Assembly (NCBI GenBank): GCA_021442155.1
Contig: CM038221.1
Location: 80,182,494 to 80,246,493, forward strand
Origin: Cymbidium sinense
Taxonomy: Eukaryota; Streptophyta; Magnoliopsida; Asparagales; Orchidaceae
Direction of reading: 5' to 3'
Length of the DNA stretch: 64,000 bases
Both the position numbers and the translations under genes were made by a program. Of the stretch, positions 1 through 11,139 are shown in pieces. The notes beneath the pieces were generated by a model. The model saw nothing but the letters and a program-made list of their open reading frames with translations. It was not told the DNA's origin and did no database searches. Each line of letters starts with the position of its first letter. The first letter of the stretch is position 1.

Positions 1-473
1 AAACAATCCCAATTTCACTGTGTGAGTAGTAAAGAGAACTGAGCATCTCAATTCAGTGAGGATGCACGAGCTATGCATTCCACTCACCCATTTTAGAAAT
101 GAGTTATGACTTTATCTTTCGTACGAGTGGATAGACACCCTCAACTTCTTTGGACTGGTGCCCACCCAAGTCCTTCCCAAGTCAGTGGCAAACAACATTG
201 CTTTTAACTTGTGTCTACGAGAAGAAAGCATCCCATGGAGCTTGGATCTCTTCTACTGCCCATTCTTGGTGAAGGGGTCAACAAGATGGGACCATGCAAT
301 TTTCAGTGACTTTGGTGAAAATTTATAGTCTCAAGAATAAGGTGCATATGTGGTGTCCATAGCTTCTATTCATGAAGACTACTACTCAATGGATAGTGTT
401 GATTGTCCCTCTTTGTTATTAGTTAAACAAGGCCACCAACCATGGGAAGCCGAGTGTACAGGAGGAGAAGGCA
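1..473 (+). other. Decayed coding-like sequence, unrecognised
   Basis: Plus-strand translation gives open stretches broken by stops around 320-340. One stretch (about 190-315) contains a run of plausible residues (NIAFNLCLREESIPW). I recognise no family. It is probably the upstream part of the pseudogene at 474-1187, either a dead host gene or the non-autonomous coding part of a retroelement. Confidence 0.3.
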
Positions 474-1187
474 ATGGAGAGGCTACAAGGTCACAACCTA
501 AACATCACTATTTACCTTCGCTTTGGTAAGGTTTTTGCCATCCTTGATAAATTTTTCCTTTTTTTTGCTCACAAGTCATTTTACTCTTTTGGTGACTCAT
601 TCTTTTTTTATTTACTCACAGGAAAGGTGACTTCTGCTGCCCCCAAGCTTAGCCACAAAGTACCCCAATTCATTAAGGAAGGCAAAAGCAAGAATAGCGA
701 GCAAGAAGCCAGCGATGAGGAACCAACCTCTTTCAAGGTCAGCGAGGAGGAAGATGATAAGGAGATGAGTGTGGCTCCCACCAAGGTTATTGATGATTTT
801 GTGCCAAGTATAGCTCCCAAGAAGTCTAGAAAGCGATAATCGATTATGACTCCTCATAATCTCCAGTAGAGCAGTGAGTCTACTGAGGAAAAAGAGAAAC
901 ATAAAGGCTCGAAAGCCAACTTCACTCAAAACTTGTGTAAGCTCAACCATGAAGCCTATGAGTTGGGCTTCTCCATCTTCTCGCTAGTAGACAAGCTTTT
1001 GTGCAACCTTTTGAATGCTCACCTATCATATGCTATCATGACTGCTCAGGCGATAGCATGGAAGTCAACTTGGAAGGTATGTCGTAAGTTTCTTGGGAAG
1101 AAGGAGGAGGCCTTTATGAGTAGGTCCCAGCTGGAAAGAATAAAGAAGAAATTGACAACTCTAGAAGCAAAGCATGGAGACTATTAG
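474..1187 (+). pseudogene. Unrecognised acidic/lysine-rich coding remnant with an intron-like segment
   Basis: Two plus-strand open stretches (474-839, 121 codons; 933-1187, 84 codons) carry charged, low-complexity sequence such as EEPTSFKVSEEEDDKE and a Lys/Arg end. They are separated by stops. Positions 526-621 look like a plant intron: donor GTAAG, a T-rich body, acceptor CACAG. It is 96 bases long, a multiple of three, so the frame stays open with or without splicing. The second stretch is helical and Lys-rich near its end. I do not recognise the product. The proteins resemble the unnamed charged open frames seen beside large plant retroelements, but that is inference. Copy A of the long repeat begins 85 bases downstream, so this could also be that element's internal part. 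Confidence 0.35.
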
Positions 1188-1331
1188 GCTGAGGTTGCTC
1201 ACCAAGAAGAGGAAAAAAGAGAGGGTGACCATGGAGCTTACTTGCCTTGCCGAGGCTATGTGAAACAAAATTGTGATACCACATAAATTTTAGGAATTTC
1301 TTATTTAGATGATCAAATGCATCATCAAGAA

Positions 1332-1462
1332 ATAAACATATTATCTTAAAAGATAAACATATTATCCCAAAAGATAAACATATTATCTCAAAAGATAAAC
1401 ATATTAAAATATATTATCTCAAAGAAATAAACATATTATCTCAAAAGATAAACATGTTATCC
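1332..1462 (+). repeat. 21-bp minisatellite inside copy A
   Basis: About six imperfect copies of a roughly 21-base unit, AAAAGATAAACATATTATCTC, lie in tandem, with one copy disturbed by an extra AAAATAT. The matching part of copy B (about 44690-44740, reversed) has only one or two units, so the expansion is specific to copy A. Confidence 0.8.
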
Positions 1463-3617
1463 CATAATGGATTTGATCATTTAATAAAAGACTCTTAAGG
1501 CTAGTGGGTTTTTAATATACCAGAGAGTTTTCCCCTAAACTACATGGGAAGTAGTACAAGGTTTATTTTAAATTGGGTTCATGATTCCCTATAAGGGCAA
1601 ACCCCTATAATTAATTACATCTTAAGAATGAATGATCTCTTTCTAAGAATACTCTCTATTAAAGAATTAAGTTATTATTCCTATGGATTTCTAAGCAGGT
1701 TTCCAAAGGAAATGATATTCAAAAAATTCAATTGGGAATACCGTAAAGTGGAAATAGCTCTTTTGGAAGTCAATCAGGATTAAGTAGGAAATGCCTATAG
1801 ATAATGGTATGCTCAGTAGACATTTCAACTATTCTATCATTGGGCTTTAAATTTTAAAATTTAAATAGAATTTTGAGTTGATATTTTATTAAAAATCTAG
1901 GACTTAAACTCTAGCAACACAAGACTATAAAAATGCTTAAGGTTGAAGAATTACTCTAGCAGGATGCTTCAAAATCTAAGTTTATAATTACTTCTGACAC
2001 AAGTCGGAGGCTTGACCTAGTTTCACTTTTGGAAATTATTTGCTCTTTCTCTTACTTAAGAAAGAAAATCTATCTCTGATTCTTTTGGACTTATAACCCG
2101 CCTAAAAGAGCTACCAGCTAACACCACATGAATTTTAAGTCTATGATGTCAAATCTCATAAATGCAAGATGGTTAGGCTGTTGTATTTTTTGAAAATAAA
2201 AATCAAAGAACCTAGACACATTCCCTAATCTTTATGATTATTTAGGGTATGATATGTACCTAATTAATGCAACATTTTTCAGCTTTTAGGTATTTTGACT
2301 CATGATTTATTTAAGGTGTTGGGGTATGCATTTTATGCCTAAATTATATGCAATTATAAGTGTTCATGGGCCAAATCAAGAAGACAACATAGAATTCCAC
2401 AAGAAGGTGGCCATCCTCAAAGGTAAGATACCCTCATGTGCAATGGGTGAAGCACCCAATTCATGGAGTTAGAACAATATGCTAGCATGGTTCATAAAAG
2501 CTAGTTGTTTTTAGTTTCATTTTAATTCTTCTTAGGGCTTTAATTAATGTGAAGTTTTGAGTTTCTTTTTTTATTTAATTTATTTAGATTTAAATTAGCT
2601 AGATAATTTAGTTTTCCTAGAAGCCTAACATCCAGGCATCCATCACAGAAAGCACATCATAGAAATAAACCTAGAAAAGTAGGTTGATTCTATTGCACAC
2701 CCAAAGTAAATCAATCCAATTTAAAATTAAAAGAATAGGTCATTGTAGTTGGGTACCGCTATACAACCCAAAAGAAAAAGAAAAGGGCAGTTGAGCTCTG
2801 CCCATATAGAACCCGACCTAGAACTAAAGTCTAGATTTATGGGTCTTATTCCAAGATTGTCTTCTTCTTTAGGGACCTCCATTTGGCTTCACATTGGACC
2901 TCTATGCCTATCTATTTGTAGGGACTACTCTTGTAAATCCTAGACCCTATGTTCCTAACCTAATTCTGAGCTCATGTTACATACATTTTAAATTTTAAAA
3001 ATAAATCTTAAGCCCTGCAAAATAAACATCTAGAAACTGTAAATACCACACCAGTAATTATATTTGCAAACATACAGGCTTAGCATTAGTCTCATGCTAA
3101 GCCCATCTATCCTATTAGGCTATGCTAATGGACTTATTCAGCACCTATAAGAAAACAATAATTTTTATAATATTATTATAGTTGTCTTTTTTAGCATAGT
3201 CCCCTACAGAAAATAGAATTAGTTCTAAAAATATGTCCTACCATCTGGAATAATGGCAAACAATCCTAGCCATCTAGTCTAAAATAATATACCAAAAAAT
3301 AAGAAAAACACATCACATCATTGAATATCACAGAACGACCTAACCTAAGTTTAGGGACTATGACCTAATAATCTAATGTGTGAAAGAAATGGGCTTGTGT
3401 GGTAAGACATTACTTGGCCATTTAGAATCAAGTTTTAATTAAAGTTTTGAGGTTTGTTTGATTTACATTTGGATGGTTTCAATTCAAAATATTTAATGAT
3501 TTATGATTCTATTTTCTTCTTTAAATTCATTTTTATGTTAAAATGAATTCTATGTTTTCAAGAATGAAGAGTAAAATAGATTTTACTTTGGGTGAAACCC
3601 ATTCTATTCATCATCCT

Positions 3618-4112
3618 ACAACAACAACAACAACAACAACAAGCCTTAATCCCACTAGGTGGGGTCAGCTACATGAATCCTTCATCTCCATTGTGTCCTA
3701 TTATGTGTCAAATTCTCATTTAAAACAAGTATACTAAGATCATTTTTCATACATCTTAACCAAGTCTTTTTAGGTCTACCTCTAGCTTTCTTAACATAAG
3801 GCAAATCTAATGCATCTACTCTCCTAATCGGGTCTCAGACGGCTGACACTTTATGTGGCCAAACTATCTAAGGTGACTCTCCCTAACCTTATCTACTACT
3901 GGAGCTACTCCAACTTTTTCCCGAATATACTCATTTTGCATTCTATCTCTAAGAGTAAAGCCACTCATCCACCTAAGTATCCTCATCTCTGTAACACTTA
4001 ACTTAGTCTTATGCTTCTCTTTTAGTGGCCAACATTCTGCACCATAAGTCATTGCAGGTCTTACCACAATCTTATAAAATTTTCCCTTAAGTTTAAGTGG
4101 AAAATGAGACAT
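3618..4112 (-). mobile_element. 5'-truncated RTE-type LINE tail
   Basis: Read on the minus strand, this is the C-terminal end of a plant RTE-clade LINE reverse transcriptase followed by its typical 3' end. The open frame at 4112-3864 contains the family's conserved run GKFYKIVVRPAMTYGAECW, then MRILRWMSGFTLRDR and the RNE/IRxKVGVAP pattern. A TAG at 3866-3864 interrupts where the family continues WFGH. Downstream, traces of the usual Arg/Lys-rich tail remain, then the conserved GACCCCACCTAGTGGGATTA motif and a (TTG)n tail (plus strand ACA repeats, 3618-3642). Only the last few hundred bases survive, as expected from incomplete target-primed reverse transcription. Copy B lacks it, so it inserted after A and B diverged. 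No clean target duplication is seen. Confidence 0.88.
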
Positions 4113-7054
4113 TCACCCTAAGATGAAGGTTCAATACAAAGGTTTAACTAAGATCCAAAGTATCTCAATTAACCTCCTTTGATTTTATTTAAATGATTTG
4201 GTTTGAGTTTAATTTAGATCAATATTTTAATTTTGTTTGGAATTAAAATTTTATTCTTCTTTTTCACTTCTATTGATTTGATTAAATGTTTTTTAGTTTG
4301 ATTTATTTTCAATTTGATATGACTTATTTGATTTAAATTAATCTTATTATTTATTTTATTAATGCTTATTACCATTTATTTTGTGTTTATTTAATTTGAA
4401 TTATGTTAACCTAATACATTTACGTTTATATTTTAATTCAATCTTAATTTGAATTGATTATGTGTTACGATTCTATTAATTGATCTATCATGAATTTAAT
4501 AATTTATTTACTTTAAGTTTTAATTATATTTTGCATTTTTAATGGTTTCCATTAAACCATAAGTTTGAAATTAATCAAATTTTTTGACTTAGAGTGTTGG
4601 AAAATTGTCCTTAGGTGTTATGATGTTGATGAAGATGTTTTTAATTAATTTATTAATTTTCATAATTTGTTGCAATTTTTTATTTATTATTTCATATAAA
4701 TTGACCTAGAGATTAGAAATTCAATAACTTCCAATCGAGAGGTCAATTGATCTTAAATTCTAATGAAAAGTGGGGTACTTTGTCAATTTGAGTTTCCCAA
4801 AGTTTCATTCTGATCAGATGTGTTATTTGGGATTAATTATAAGTCTTAATTATTTATTTACAACCTAAAATATGCTTAATTTAGAAGGAATAACGTAGGG
4901 CTTTAGTTTTCTTAGATTCGTCTTTGGAAGATGCATCCATGGAGGGCACATTTGAAATTTCTAAAATTTTGGTTGGTTTGTTATGATTTTTCTAAGTTCA
5001 TGTTGATTAATTGGATTAATTGGACTAATTAATTCAATTAAATGCCAAATTAGATCATTTTATGATTTATTAGGTTTTAGTGAGTTTTAGTGGTATTTTT
5101 AGGTTTATCAAAGTTTATTATGATGATTTAAGGTGATTTTATCATTTTCCATAATTTTCATAATTTAATATTAAATTATTTCATTAGAATTAGGGTTTGA
5201 GATTAGATTTTTGATATCTTTTGGTTTACTTTGTAATAAATCATGAACACTTTTTTAAGGTGTATTTTAACACCAATTTTAGTTCCCCAAAGTTTTATAT
5301 TGATTGGATTAATGATTTGTGTTAATTTGAGTTTGATTATTTTCATTTAACCCTAAAATCACCCAATAAAAATTGAGATTTTAGGTTTAATAGATTCCTC
5401 TCACTAAGAGAAGTCCATAGAGCCTTTAATTGCATTTTTATTGAGTCTTTTAGTTTTTTATGATTTTATAAATTTTTTGTTAATTTTTTAAAAAAATTTA
5501 AATAAAAAATTGAATTTTTTATTTTAAATGCACAGTGCCACGTAGCATTGACGTGGCGGTGCCTGTTTCGACCAGCTAGATCCACACGGATCCAGCTCAG
5601 ATTACAACGAGGGACGTAGGATTCATCCCGATCATCATATCCCTCACCTGCATTTTTCTTAAGGTGTTTAATCAGAGAGTGCAACTAGATCAAGACCGTC
5701 GTTCCTCATAGAAGGAACATACGGTAGAGATCATTCAATGCCATTTTTATGTTCTTGCCGGCATAAGCGAATGTCGTCCATCAAATCTACCTAATTTTTT
5801 ATGATCCAATGGGAATTCAACACCATTTTGATTGCAAAATGATCAAGGATTGATTTGCAACTAGTTCATATGGTTTGATCTCCTTAAAGATCAAATTCTC
5901 TTCACAAATGACCAAACAAAAATGCTTAAGGGGGCAGTTTAGGTTCATACCTCGTTGATGGCGATCCCCGGTGATTGCCATGCTTCGTGCACCTTCATCT
6001 GATGGGACAAAGCTAAAGTAAAGATTTCTTGGCTTGCCTCTCGGCCAAATGCCATGGAGACCAACACTTGGCCATTTTCCATCGACCTTGGTCATTTTCC
6101 AGCTCGCTAACGGTGATGGACCTTGAGGAGGGTTCATTTGAGGATGCCTTCATCCATTGAATGTGTTGGGAAGGTCAATTAAGCATGAGAAATCCCCTAT
6201 CTTCTTTTTCCATAGATGGAGGAGATCTTTCTTCTTCAATATCACCGAGTTTAGCCAATCTTTGGCCTACTGTGGACCAGAGACTCGTGAAAGGCTTTGA
6301 CTTGGTTTCCCTTCATCTTGTGAATGTGTTGGAGTAAAAATATTGTATAAACAAAGCCTTTCTCCCCTTCTTCTATGCATGGATGAGAGCCATGTATGTA
6401 ATACTTTAGGTGGTCGGAATCCAGCCACCAATGGCGAGAGTCTCGACCAAATGGTTGGTTAGGTTCCTTTTGACTTTATGAGTGTATCGGAATGAAATCC
6501 TTGAGGGAGGAAACCTCCTCCTCTCTCTTCTCACCTTAGCCATGAGCCATCATTCATGGGACATGCTATCTTCCTTTTATTCCATGGTGATAGACATTAT
6601 CCCTTTGATCCCCTTTGGAAGTTTCCTCCAAGTTCCAGTCAACTAAATGGAAAGAATCTTATTTAGTTGAGGTGAAGAATTTGATGTATATGGGGAAATA
6701 AAATTTGAATTCATAGAGTTTATTTTTGTTTACTTTTTCTTATCATTCCACTTCACCAATAATCCTATGGTTATGGGTTGTCTTTACCTCACTTGAATTG
6801 AGGTATGATCACTCCTAACCAATTTTAAAAAATGGTCTTTGAGTTAGGCTAACTGAAGGTAGATTTGGGTTTGCTTGTTGTAGTTAGCTTGATGCCAAAT
6901 TGATTAAAGTTGTTTGATTGAAATACTTTGGAATAATTGACCTTAAATTTGGATTTTAGTTAATGTTAATTATCCAATGGATAATTTGAAGTTCAATTAC
7001 TAATTTTATAAATAATGTTAACCTCATCCAAAAATGATATCAACAAAAATAATT

Positions 7055-8030
7055 TGTGACACCACATATAATTTAGGAACTCTCACATCCTACTAAAGAG
7101 TTTTAGAAGAGAGAAGTTGAGTTCACTTGGGTTTATTATCGCCAAGTTAGTGAAACATGGTCATCTTGATGCTAAACCTTTTTTTTTACTAATAGGAAAG
7201 GGGTCTTAATTACTTAATCCTAACCTAAGTAGTCTATATGATAGAGAAATGAGCCATGGTGACTTTATCCTAACCTTGTCATTTCAAAAGAATGCCTACT
7301 ATGGAACTTACTCCTATGTGATTAGCTATTAAGATAGGATCTTCAAGGGATTAATCAAACTTAGATAGCTAAAGAAGAGGAAAGTGGACTTCATGACTTA
7401 ATCTAATCCTCAAAAGTTTGGCTAATAGGAAAGTGGTCTACATGACTTGTTCCTAAGCTAAGTAGCCTATTTGACAAGAAAGGGATCTTAATAAATTTAT
7501 CCCAGCTTGCCATTTGAAAGGATGCCTACTATGGAACTTACTCTTATGTAATTAGCTATTAAGGTGGGGCATTCAATGGCTTAATCTAACTTAGATAGCT
7601 AAAGAACTGGAAAGGGTTCTTCATGACTTAATCCAATCCTCAAAAGTTTGGCTAATAGAAAAGGGGTCTTCATGACTTGTTCCTAACCTAAGTAGCATGT
7701 TTGACAAGAAAGGGGATTTAATGACTTTATCTTAGCATTCCATTTGAAAGGATTCCTTTTATAGGGCTTGCACCTAACTTTTAGGGATGGTGCATAAAGG
7801 GTTACTCCATACCCAAGATATATAAGAAGGGTGCCACAAAGGGCATGCTCCTAACCTATAAGAAACCAGAAATGGTGCCTTGAAAGATTTGCTCCAATCC
7901 TATGGGAATGGTGCACAAAGGCTTACTCCAAACCCAATATAGACATGAGAAGGGTGCTACAAAGGGCTTGCTCCCAACTCAAGGTATATATACAAAAGGT
8001 TCCACAAAGATCTTACACATGAAGTCAACA
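7055..8030 (-). repeat. LTR-like block made of tandem repeats
   Basis: The block begins TGTGACACCACATATAATTT and ends GAAGTCAACA, right where a minus-strand copia element's 3' LTR should lie: the adjoining sequence is a reversed polypurine tract (CTCCCCTTTTT). Inside are tandem units starting AATAGRAAAGGGGTCT at 7191, 7434 and 7654 (spacings 243 and 220). Shorter repeats follow at 7770-8000, built from GGTGCYACAAAGGGC and TTGCTCC. Apart from the last few bases it does not resemble the 2.9-kb LTRs at 12850 and 18633. It may be a diverged or foreign LTR. Confidence 0.5.
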
Positions 8031-8267
8031 ATCTCCCCTTTTTGATGATGTCAAACCTATGTTGGTGTTAAATAGTGATGAAGGTGCAAAGTAACCTTTC
8101 ATTGAACTTTGGAAATATAATTAGCATTAAAGTGAATACCTTACACATGAAGTTAACAATCTCTCCCTTTTTGATGATGATAAACTTATGTTGGTGTTAA
8201 ATAGTGATGAAGGTGCAAAGGACCTTTCATCGACCTTTTGAAATATAATTTACATTAAAGAGAAATT
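8012..8267 (-). repeat. 128-bp tandem duplication across the LTR/polypurine-tract junction
   Basis: Sequence starting CTTACACATGAAGT occurs at 8012 and again at 8140. Both copies carry the LTR tip (TCAACA or TTAACA), the C-rich reversed polypurine tract, and a shared stretch beginning GATGATG and TATGTTGGTG. The copies differ at several positions, so the duplication is old. The minus-strand element therefore has two possible LTR boundaries, at 8030 and 8158. Confidence 0.75.
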
Positions 8268-8489
8268 ATAATGAGGAAATAAACAATATTTTAAATAATT
8301 TAACATTTTAAAGTAAAATAAAATAAGAATACAACATGAGTATAACATGAAAAAGCTCCCTTTAAAACTATCCATTATAAAGAGAAAGAAAACCAACATA
8401 TTATTTTCTCCCCCTTTTAACAACATAAAAAATATTTAAAAATGAATAACAATTAAATTACATACCTAGATCTAACATGCCTGACATGC

Positions 8490-11060
8490 ATCTTAGGATA
8501 CAAAATCTTTCTTAATGTAATTGTTTAGTAAAAATATCAATAATTTGTAAATCTATGCTAATAAAATCAATAGTAACATCTCCTTTTCTAACATGTTCCT
8601 AAATAAAATGATGTCTAATTTTTATGTGTTTAGTTCTAGAGTATTGGATAAAAATTTTTATCAAGTAAATTACACTAATGTTATCACACTTAATAAGAAT
8701 GTGATCATGTGTAAGTCTAAAATCTTCTAATTGTTACTTCAATCAAAGAACATGAGCAACATAGCTTCCAACAGCTATATACTTAGCTTCAGTAATGGAA
8801 ACACCTATAGAGTGTAGTTTTCTAGATCACCAAGATACTAAAGATGATCCTAAAAATTGACATGCTTGTACTTTTCCTATCTACTTTATAGCCAACAAAG
8901 TTAGCATCATAATAAGCAATTAAATCACATGAAAGTGAATTTTTAGGATACCACAAACCTAACCTAGAAGCTCCAATTAAATAATGAAAGATATGTTTAA
9001 CAACAATTAAATGAGACTTTTTTGGAGCACCCTGAAAATGAGCACATAAACATGCATCAAATATAATATCAGGCCTATTAGCAACAAGTACAAAAGAGAA
9101 CCAATCAAAAAATATTTTGATCAACAAACTTTTCTAACTCAACTAAACCAAGTTTAGTAGAGGGGCTCATGGAAGTCTTATTAGATTTAATTTTTTTTCA
9201 TATTAAACCTTTCTATCAAGTCATTTATGTACTTAGTTGGACAAATAAAAGTACATTTTTCTTGGTTTTTTACTTGAAGCCCTAAGAAAAAATTGAGTTC
9301 ACCACTCATTTCAAATTATTTTGTCGTCAAAGATAAAAATTCAACACATAATGATTCATTTGTACTACCAAATAAAATGTCATCCACATTAATCTGAATA
9401 ATGATCAAGACATTACCTAAATTCTTACTGAATAGAGAGAGTGGTACCTACTCTACCCTTCCTAATGCCATGATCTATATGAAAGCTACTCGATCTATCA
9501 TACCAAGCTCTATGGGATTATTTCAATCCATAAAACGCTTTCTTCAATTTAAAAATATGATCAGAAAAATCCACATTTTTAAAACATGGAGGTTGTTCTT
9601 CAAAAACATCTTGATCTATAAAACCATTTAAAAAAGCACTTTTTTGCATTTGTCTAAAAAATTTTAAAGTCTTTGAAACAGGCATAGGCAATGAGCAATA
9701 TAACAGCTTCTAATCTAACTATAGGAGCAAAAGATTATTTAAAATCTATCCCTTCAATCTGGGTATATCCTTGTGCAGCCAATCTAGTCTTATTTCTAAT
9801 AATGTGTCTCAAGTCATCTAATTTATTCTTAAATACTCATTTTGTTCGTATAATATTTTGATCTTGAAGTCTAGGATCTAATTCACACACATCATTTCTT
9901 ACAAATTGATTTAACTCTTCTTCCATAACTGTAATCCATTAGTGATCCTCCCAAGCTTCATTTATTGACTTTAGTCCAATCTCAAATAAGAATACAAAAT
10001 GACTCATCACTTCCTTAGATTGTTTTATAATTCTAACTCTTTGGCAAAATCTTATCTCCAATAATCAAGTCCTTAGGGTGATTGCTAATAAATTTCCATT
10101 CTTGGGTAAAGAATCATCTGTATTTTCTTCCAAAATCATTTTATGAAATCATTAACCCCATCTTCAATCATATCATCTTTAATAGAATCTATAGAAATTT
10201 TTATCAATTATAGCATGTATTGATTCTTCATCAATAATTTTTTTCTATTTATAAACTCTATAAGATCCACCATTTGAAGAATATCCTAAAAAGATACCAT
10301 CATTGAATTTAATATCAAACATTCCTAATGAATATTTACCATTATTCAAAATGAAGCATTTACAATCAAAGTTATGAAAATAACTAATCTTAGGTTTCTT
10401 ACCAAAGAATAACTCATAAGGGGCTTTATTTAACAAAAGTCTCAAGTAAACACGATTCATAACATAGCAAGCAATGTATTAGTCTTCTGCCCAAAAATAC
10501 TTAGGTAGCTTATAATCATCTAGCATAGTTCTACTCAATTCAACTAGAATCCTATTCTTCCTTTCAACAACACCATTTTGCTGAGGGGATCTAGGAGCAG
10601 AAAAATTATGCTTAATACCAAATTCATCACAAAAAATTTCAAAATCCCATTATGATTAGATTGAATTTTACTGACAAAAAGAATTCTACCTCTAAATATG
10701 TTTCAAAAAAAATTTTAAATGTTCAAAAGCATCATTTTTATGAACTAAAACATAACCCAAGTAAATGTTGAAAAATCATTAATAATAACAAAACCATAGT
10801 ATTAACCACCTAAGCTAGCAATTCTAACAAGACCAAATAAATCCATTTGTGATAATTCTAAAGGTCTAGTTGTAGAAATAAAATTTTTATTTTTGAAAGA
10901 ATGTTTAGAATGTTTTTCATGAATACATGCCTCACAAACATAACCAGAATGAAAGTTCATTTTAGGTAAACCTTCAACAATATCAAGTTTAGCAATTTTA
11001 TTTAAACAGTGCATGTTAATGTGACATAACATTTTATGACATAACCAAACATCATTCTTT
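8490..11060 (-). pseudogene. Ty1/copia pol remnant (pre-integrase, integrase, RT, RNase H), SIRE/Maximus-like
   Basis: Minus-strand fragments follow copia order. 11032-10802: GAG-pre-integrase, with CEAC of the zinc-binding motif and PLELSQMDLFG leading into integrase. 10460-10245: integrase C-terminal part (NKAPYELFFGKKP, then GIFLGYS). About 9990-9650: start of reverse transcriptase, with TKWVFKNKL and a run resembling KARLVAQGY and EGID. 9127-8822: RT end and RNase H (GLWYPKNS, DRKSTS). About 8820-8500: RNase H end, with TEAKYIA and RTKHIKIRHHFI. Stops and frameshifts occur throughout. The gag tail runs almost directly into pre-integrase near 11060, so the protease region (DSG motif) appears deleted. 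The enzymes would copy element RNA into DNA and insert it; this copy cannot. Confidence 0.88.
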
Positions 11061-11139
11061 GAATTTAATTTAACGCATTCTTTTTCTAAAGTTAAGTATG
11101 CATTTCTAAAATTTTCTTTCTTTTTTCTAGAGTATTAAA

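Larger units (their letters stand above)
1272..7045 (+). mobile_element. Copy A of a ~6 kb TG...CA repeat family (solo-LTR-like)
   Basis: The block starts TGTGATACCACATAAATTTT and ends GATATCAACA. It is flanked on both sides by AAAAT (1267-1271 and 7046-7050), which fits a 5-bp LTR-type target duplication, although AAAAT is low complexity. Much of it reappears as reverse complement at 38345-44783 (copy B). Its first kilobase reappears at 45454 (copy C, same strand) and 48430-49312 (copy D, reverse). No retroelement coding domain of its own is visible. I infer a very long solo LTR, perhaps of a Tekay/Del-like gypsy, but an unusual non-autonomous element is possible. It contains a LINE tail (3618-4112), a 21-bp minisatellite (1332-1462) and a GC-richer part (5530-6140). 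Orientation is set by the gypsy-like TGTGAYACC start. Confidence 0.6.

Noticed and set aside
5817..6137. 106-codon minus-strand open frame in copy A
   Set aside because: No family pattern; the matching part of copy B (39800-40100) does not keep this frame. Long only because this part of the repeat is less AT-rich.
7191..8000. CRISPR-like array of spaced repeats
   Set aside because: Units are long, unequal and contiguous, with no short palindromic repeat or unique spacers; the setting is plant repeat DNA.
9401..9631. 76-codon plus-strand frame
   Set aside because: Antisense shadow of the minus-strand copia RT.
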